From B30-G6 sp964633115 (GTDB lineage: Bacteria > Desulfobacterota > Desulfobacteria > Desulfobacterales > B30-G6), in contig CAZWEO010000013.1 of the NCBI GenBank assembly GCA_964633115.1, positions 1 to 64,000 on the forward strand: 64,000 nt of DNA, in the 5' to 3' direction. The notes under the pieces are model-generated. The model was not told the origin of the DNA. It saw nothing but the letters and a program-made list of their open reading frames with translations, and did no database searches. Within the stretch, counting starts at the first letter, position 1, and each line of letters starts with the position of its first letter. Both the position numbers and the translations under genes were made by a program. Shown here in pieces: positions 61,138 through 64,000 of the stretch.

Positions 61138-62466
61138 TTATTCGATCCGGAAAAAGGATTCCTCAAACTCCGGCTTATCCGTATAACGAGCCATGAAAAA
61201 TCCTGGCAACTGATCGATACTTTCAAACAAAGCAGGATCTGCCTGGACGCCAGCCTGATGTAGGGCTTTGATAATATCCTCAGGTTTTGGCGGGCAGCCT
61301 TTGATAGCGATCATTTCTTGGATGTCAGGGTTGTCCTTATGCAGTTGGTACATACATTTTCCCAATAGAACCGTCTTTTTCATGCCCTTGGTTGGTTGCA
61401 TAATTTTGCCATTGAGTAATTCGATATCATCCCAGGGCTCACCCTTCCAGGCATATCGAATGGCGGTCAGAACAAGACCGGTCACACCGGAACAATAGGT
61501 GCACAGGGTTGAGTCGAACTTGCGGTAATGAATACCTTTGATCCCTTGCTTGGCCATGGGAGTCGGGAGACAACAATTTTCATCCTGTATATACTCAAAA
61601 CCATGCCGATGTAGGGAAGCTGTTGCTTCAACGCTCTCACCAACAACTTTAATATCAGACCAATCAGTGGGGCGCCCTTGGTTTTGAGCGGCCAGAACCA
61701 AATGTGGAACCTGACTAGTTTCATATCCTAAAAGTTTAGCCGCCACCATGTCGGCCGAAAGAATGTCTGCCGAGGCCACCAACAGGTTGCTGCGGTGCAT
61801 ACGGCCGTCAAATGCCGGTCCGCGTTCCAGGGTATAGATCCCATCCACCAGGGTAAAAATGGGCGGCAGTTTGTCGGCCAGGCGGGCCACATGAAAATGG
61901 AGGTCTTTATCCGGGTCCGCATTATGACAGCGCTTGCGGGATTTTATGTCGATAAGACCTTTAAAATTTTTAAGGCTTAGGCTCACGACGGTTTGGTTGT
62001 GAGTCTTCATGGCTGGAATGTCGACCACAAAATCACTCTCCAATACATCCTGGTTAAAGTTTAATACAATACCGTCTCCCAGAGCGACTGTTTTAAAGGG
62101 TCGTTCCATTACGTTGATAATATCGACACCATATTTTTTCTTAAGTTGGTTGTAACCCAGGGTTTCGAAAGCATGTGCCGGTGTTTCCGTATCTTTTCGA
62201 TTTCGCACAACCATGCCTTCACCTATAGTGATTTTGGCTACGCCATGGTCCTTGAGAATTTTGACCATGTCTTCGACAGCACGGGACGTAGTGATAACAC
62301 CCCACTTGGGGAAGGCAACCGATCGGGTCCAGTATACAATATTGGGTTTGATAAATACATGTGCCCGGGTTGGCAGGTGAGCGAGGCCGTCACAAAGGGT
62401 TACGGCTTTTTGGATGGATTTATGAGGCTTTTCATAACGAACGATAGCAACAGTGGATTTACTCAT
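61138..62466 (-). CDS. DUF362-domain protein
   Basis: A 442-residue protein of the DUF362 family (VFIKPNIVYWTRS, ITIGEGM, VDIPAMKTHNQTVVSLSLKNFKGLI by position). The family is usual in anaerobes and often linked to Fe-S or cofactor chemistry; its activity is not known. Here no CxxCxxC ferredoxin motif is obvious, though several Cys (TYCSGV, KGCPPKPE) are conserved-looking. No signal peptide. An inverted repeat lies upstream. Confidence 0.85.
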   Translation of the reverse strand: MSKSTVAIVRYEKPHKSIQKAVTLCDGLAHLPTRAHVFIKPNIVYWTRSVAFPKWGVITTSRAVEDMVKILKDHGVAKITIGEGMVVRNRKDTETPAHAFETLGYNQLKKKYGVDIINVMERPFKTVALGDGIVLNFNQDVLESDFVVDIPAMKTHNQTVVSLSLKNFKGLIDIKSRKRCHNADPDKDLHFHVARLADKLPPIFTLVDGIYTLERGPAFDGRMHRSNLLVASADILSADMVAAKLLGYETSQVPHLVLAAQNQGRPTDWSDIKVVGESVEATASLHRHGFEYIQDENCCLPTPMAKQGIKGIHYRKFDSTLCTYCSGVTGLVLTAIRYAWKGEPWDDIELLNGKIMQPTKGMKKTVLLGKCMYQLHKDNPDIQEMIAIKGCPPKPEDIIKALHQAGVQADPALFESIDQLPGFFMARYTDKPEFEESFFRIE

Positions 62467-62547
62467 AATTTACTCCTGCACTAAAAGAAATTGATTCGGA
62501 TCATGGGTAGCATATCGACCAGCACATATCAAAAGCAAACTAGGGGG

Positions 62548-62614
62548 CGAGTATTCATATATTACTTATCGCACGGCAATAATAATGTCAGCATATGTAA
62601 TATATGAATACCCG
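62548..62614. repeat. 15-bp perfect inverted repeat
   Basis: GTATTCATATATTAC (62551-62565) and its exact complement (62597-62611) are separated by 31 bases; one more matched C-G with a mismatch extends the arms. It lies between the PIG-L stop and the DUF362 start and can form a long hairpin. It may be a terminator, an operator or a tiny mobile element. Confidence 0.7.
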
Positions 62615-62679
62615 TCCCATGATATTGGTGAAACCAAAGGATCCTATCCAAATCGAAATATAATTCGAAAGACAAAATA

Positions 62680-63666
62680 CTACTTCATTTGCCAGTAGCG
62701 TTCCCCGTAACGTCCTTCTGGTAATGCTAGTGTTGTAGCATAGGTTGCCAGGCTCTTTTTAATATTTTGACGAGTCAATAGGGGACTGGAGAGTTGGGAT
62801 GCGTAGGCCGAGATAGCATCCAGTTTTTGGTCGATATGCGTGCTGATATCCTCTACTTCCTCAATCGCAGGGCAATCTTCAAAATCAACACCCCGTGGTT
62901 GAATGACATAGCGGGCCAAAACGCCCACACCCATCATCATAAACAACAATCCGGGTTGCAGGAATTTACGGTCGATCCCCAATGAGGGCAGATTGCCCAA
63001 CAAATAAGTGAGCATTTTTGAGGATACATGCTGATTGCCGATTATATGCTTGCTTGTCTGCTGCGTCAAAGCATGCCAGATACCGGTTCTTTTGAGTCGG
63101 TATATCAGTAAAAAAGGAAAGAGCGTGTAGGGGAGTTCTTCATAAAAGGATGCTGTGTTCGGGTGTGGTTGGTGGTGTTGTAGCGTCAAACCAGCTTGAA
63201 AGACGATTTGATGATCCACATGCTGGCCGATACCCAGGGGCAGCACTATCTCTGTACACTGGGTTTGCCGGCAGATCTCACTCAATCTGACGGTCACCTG
63301 GCGGCACAGACGCTTGTTTGCAGCTGTATCAGGATATGTGAGCCAATAGCGCCGCCAAGGCGATTGAAGGCGAAACAAAATTTCCGGGAATTCGAGCCAT
63401 AGAAAATCTACGCTCAATCGCTTCATGGCCTCTGTGTCTTCTAGACGACGGCGGTCGTAATCCAGCATGGTTTGGAGAGCTTTGTTGCTGATCCTGGTGT
63501 ATTGGTTTGCCCGGGCACTGAAAACCGTTACCACCAGAACGGATTCACCTGCTTGCTTTTGATTTAAGATTCGTCCGCCACAGGAAATGGCCACATCGTC
63601 GAAATGCGGGGAAACGTAGACATGGTCGTAGTGACGCTGGATAGCATGGATGTCATTGAGTTGCAT
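62680..63666 (-). CDS. PIG-L-family deacetylase
   Basis: A 328-residue LmbE/PIG-L zinc deacetylase. SPHFDDVAISCGG is the metal motif with His and two Asp; GIGQHVDHQ supplies the later His. The family de-N-acetylates sugars such as N-acetylglucosaminyl compounds or bacillithiol-like thiols. ATG 63666 overlaps the end of the upstream acyl-CoA ligase gene by 14 bases; the longer frame upstream is antisense or out-of-frame to that gene. Confidence 0.83.
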   Translation of the reverse strand: MQLNDIHAIQRHYDHVYVSPHFDDVAISCGGRILNQKQAGESVLVVTVFSARANQYTRISNKALQTMLDYDRRRLEDTEAMKRLSVDFLWLEFPEILFRLQSPWRRYWLTYPDTAANKRLCRQVTVRLSEICRQTQCTEIVLPLGIGQHVDHQIVFQAGLTLQHHQPHPNTASFYEELPYTLFPFLLIYRLKRTGIWHALTQQTSKHIIGNQHVSSKMLTYLLGNLPSLGIDRKFLQPGLLFMMMGVGVLARYVIQPRGVDFEDCPAIEEVEDISTHIDQKLDAISAYASQLSSPLLTRQNIKKSLATYATTLALPEGRYGERYWQMK

Positions 63667-64000
63667 GTTTACCTTTACGCCATGCCACATAACGGCACAC
63701 AGCAGCGATGGCCCGCGCAGCCCTGTGTGGACTTGGCATAACAGGTATGTTTCGCTCCTGAAAAAACTTGATGACAGATGAATTTTGAGCATGGAAGGAA
63801 AAACCGATGACGGGTTTCGCATGGGTCTGGGAAATCCGGCTGAAACTGGCGGCGACTTCGTCGATTAATTTGGAAGTCTCAGAGGCAATCTGATCTTCGG
63901 GAACATCCATACTTCTGAGCACACGGGCAAACATTTGCTCGGGCAGCAGCAAATAGACCAGCAGCATATCATAATGATCGGCACTCAAGAGACAATCCGG
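63653..64000 (-). CDS. 3' end of an ADP-forming acyl-CoA synthetase-like gene (partial)
   Basis: The last ~115 residues of a protein whose start is beyond the window. The frame stays open to base 64000. VIGFSFHAQNSSVIKFFQ, NIPVMPSPHRAARAIAAVCRYVAW is the C-terminal end of the CoA-ligase domain of ADP-forming acetate--CoA ligase-type proteins. Those make acetyl-CoA or acyl-CoA with ATP or yield ATP from it. It is overlapped by the PIG-L gene. Confidence 0.65.
   Translation of the reverse strand, partial: PDCLLSADHYDMLLVYLLLPEQMFARVLRSMDVPEDQIASETSKLIDEVAASFSRISQTHAKPVIGFSFHAQNSSVIKFFQERNIPVMPSPHRAARAIAAVCRYVAWRKGKHATQ

Noticed and set aside
63653..63988. A complete 111-residue gene starting at 63988
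   Set aside because: The frame is open to the window end and the homology is only to the C-terminus of a larger CoA-ligase.

Overview
The window looks like a chromosomal segment of an anaerobic Desulfobacterota bacterium (Desulfobacterales-like, the former deltaproteobacterial sulfate reducers). The evidence is indirect but consistent. There is a CooC-type CODH maturation ATPase, an ASKHA/RACo-like corrinoid-activation protein, a GTP-type PEP carboxykinase, PhaR/phasin-like proteins, a YedF plus LysR selenium-metabolism pair, several 4Fe-4S proteins, and degenerate palindromic intergenic repeats of the kind common in this phylum. I found no rRNA, tRNA, CRISPR array or intact transposase.

Layout. 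0.5-0.9 kb: remnants of an Lrp/AsnC regulator and possibly a LysE exporter. 0.9-3.6 kb: two MFS transporters. 4.0-8.7 kb: two convergent hybrid histidine kinases. 8.8-9.4 kb: an MCE-domain periplasmic protein. 9.97-11.8 kb: an RiPP-like locus, a 69-residue precursor with an in-frame UGA followed by a radical SAM/SPASM maturase (SbtA/SbtM-like). 11.9-12.4 kb: a BrnT/CopG toxin-antitoxin pair. 12.5-17.2 kb: aroD, a UbiB-family kinase, a phasin-like protein and an acyl-CoA dehydrogenase. 17.6-23.7 kb: CooC, an AcuC-like deacetylase, an AcuB-like CBS-ACT protein, a PrmA-like methyltransferase, an MBL hydrolase and a RACo-like protein. 23.7-24.8 kb: a repeat element that beheads a gamma-carbonic anhydrase pseudogene, then a peroxiredoxin-like gene with UGA at the peroxidatic cysteine position.

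24.9-39 kb is a more GC-rich block that reads as a neutral-lipid (wax ester/TAG) island. It holds a WS/DGAT, an iron alcohol dehydrogenase fused to SCP2, a patatin lipase, an uncharacterised helical protein, a PhaR-like regulator, two phasin-like proteins, a ferredoxin, two tandem acyl-ACP/CoA-reductase-like proteins and a long-chain acyl-CoA synthetase. A shared palindrome (ATAACGC-N3-GCGTTAT) sits in two of its promoter regions.

39-49 kb: a thioredoxin-cupin fusion, a SpoIIE phosphatase, a small secreted peptide, a FlK-like thioesterase, a MarR/haloalkane dehalogenase/Fe-S operon, a QueG-like Fe-S protein, a LysR regulator with yedF, and an HDOD/FliL-like pair. 49.6-58.4 kb (minus strand): adenosine deaminase, a transglutaminase-like protein, DUF1992, a DUF6178-like protein, AmpG, PEPCK and RdgB. 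58.6-64 kb: a frameshifted metallophosphoesterase, an SDR, a cold-shock protein, a DUF362 protein, a PIG-L deacetylase and the 3' end of an acyl-CoA ligase gene.

The main theme is selenium. Two separate genes contain an in-frame UGA, and each UGA is followed at bacterial-SECIS distance by a perfect 6-bp stem closed by a GGU loop. The window also carries yedF and its LysR partner. A plain ORF caller would miss the precursor peptide and cut the peroxiredoxin in two. Three copies of a ~165-bp repeat and two copies of an inverted-repeat element show that mobile or regulatory repeats are active in this genome.
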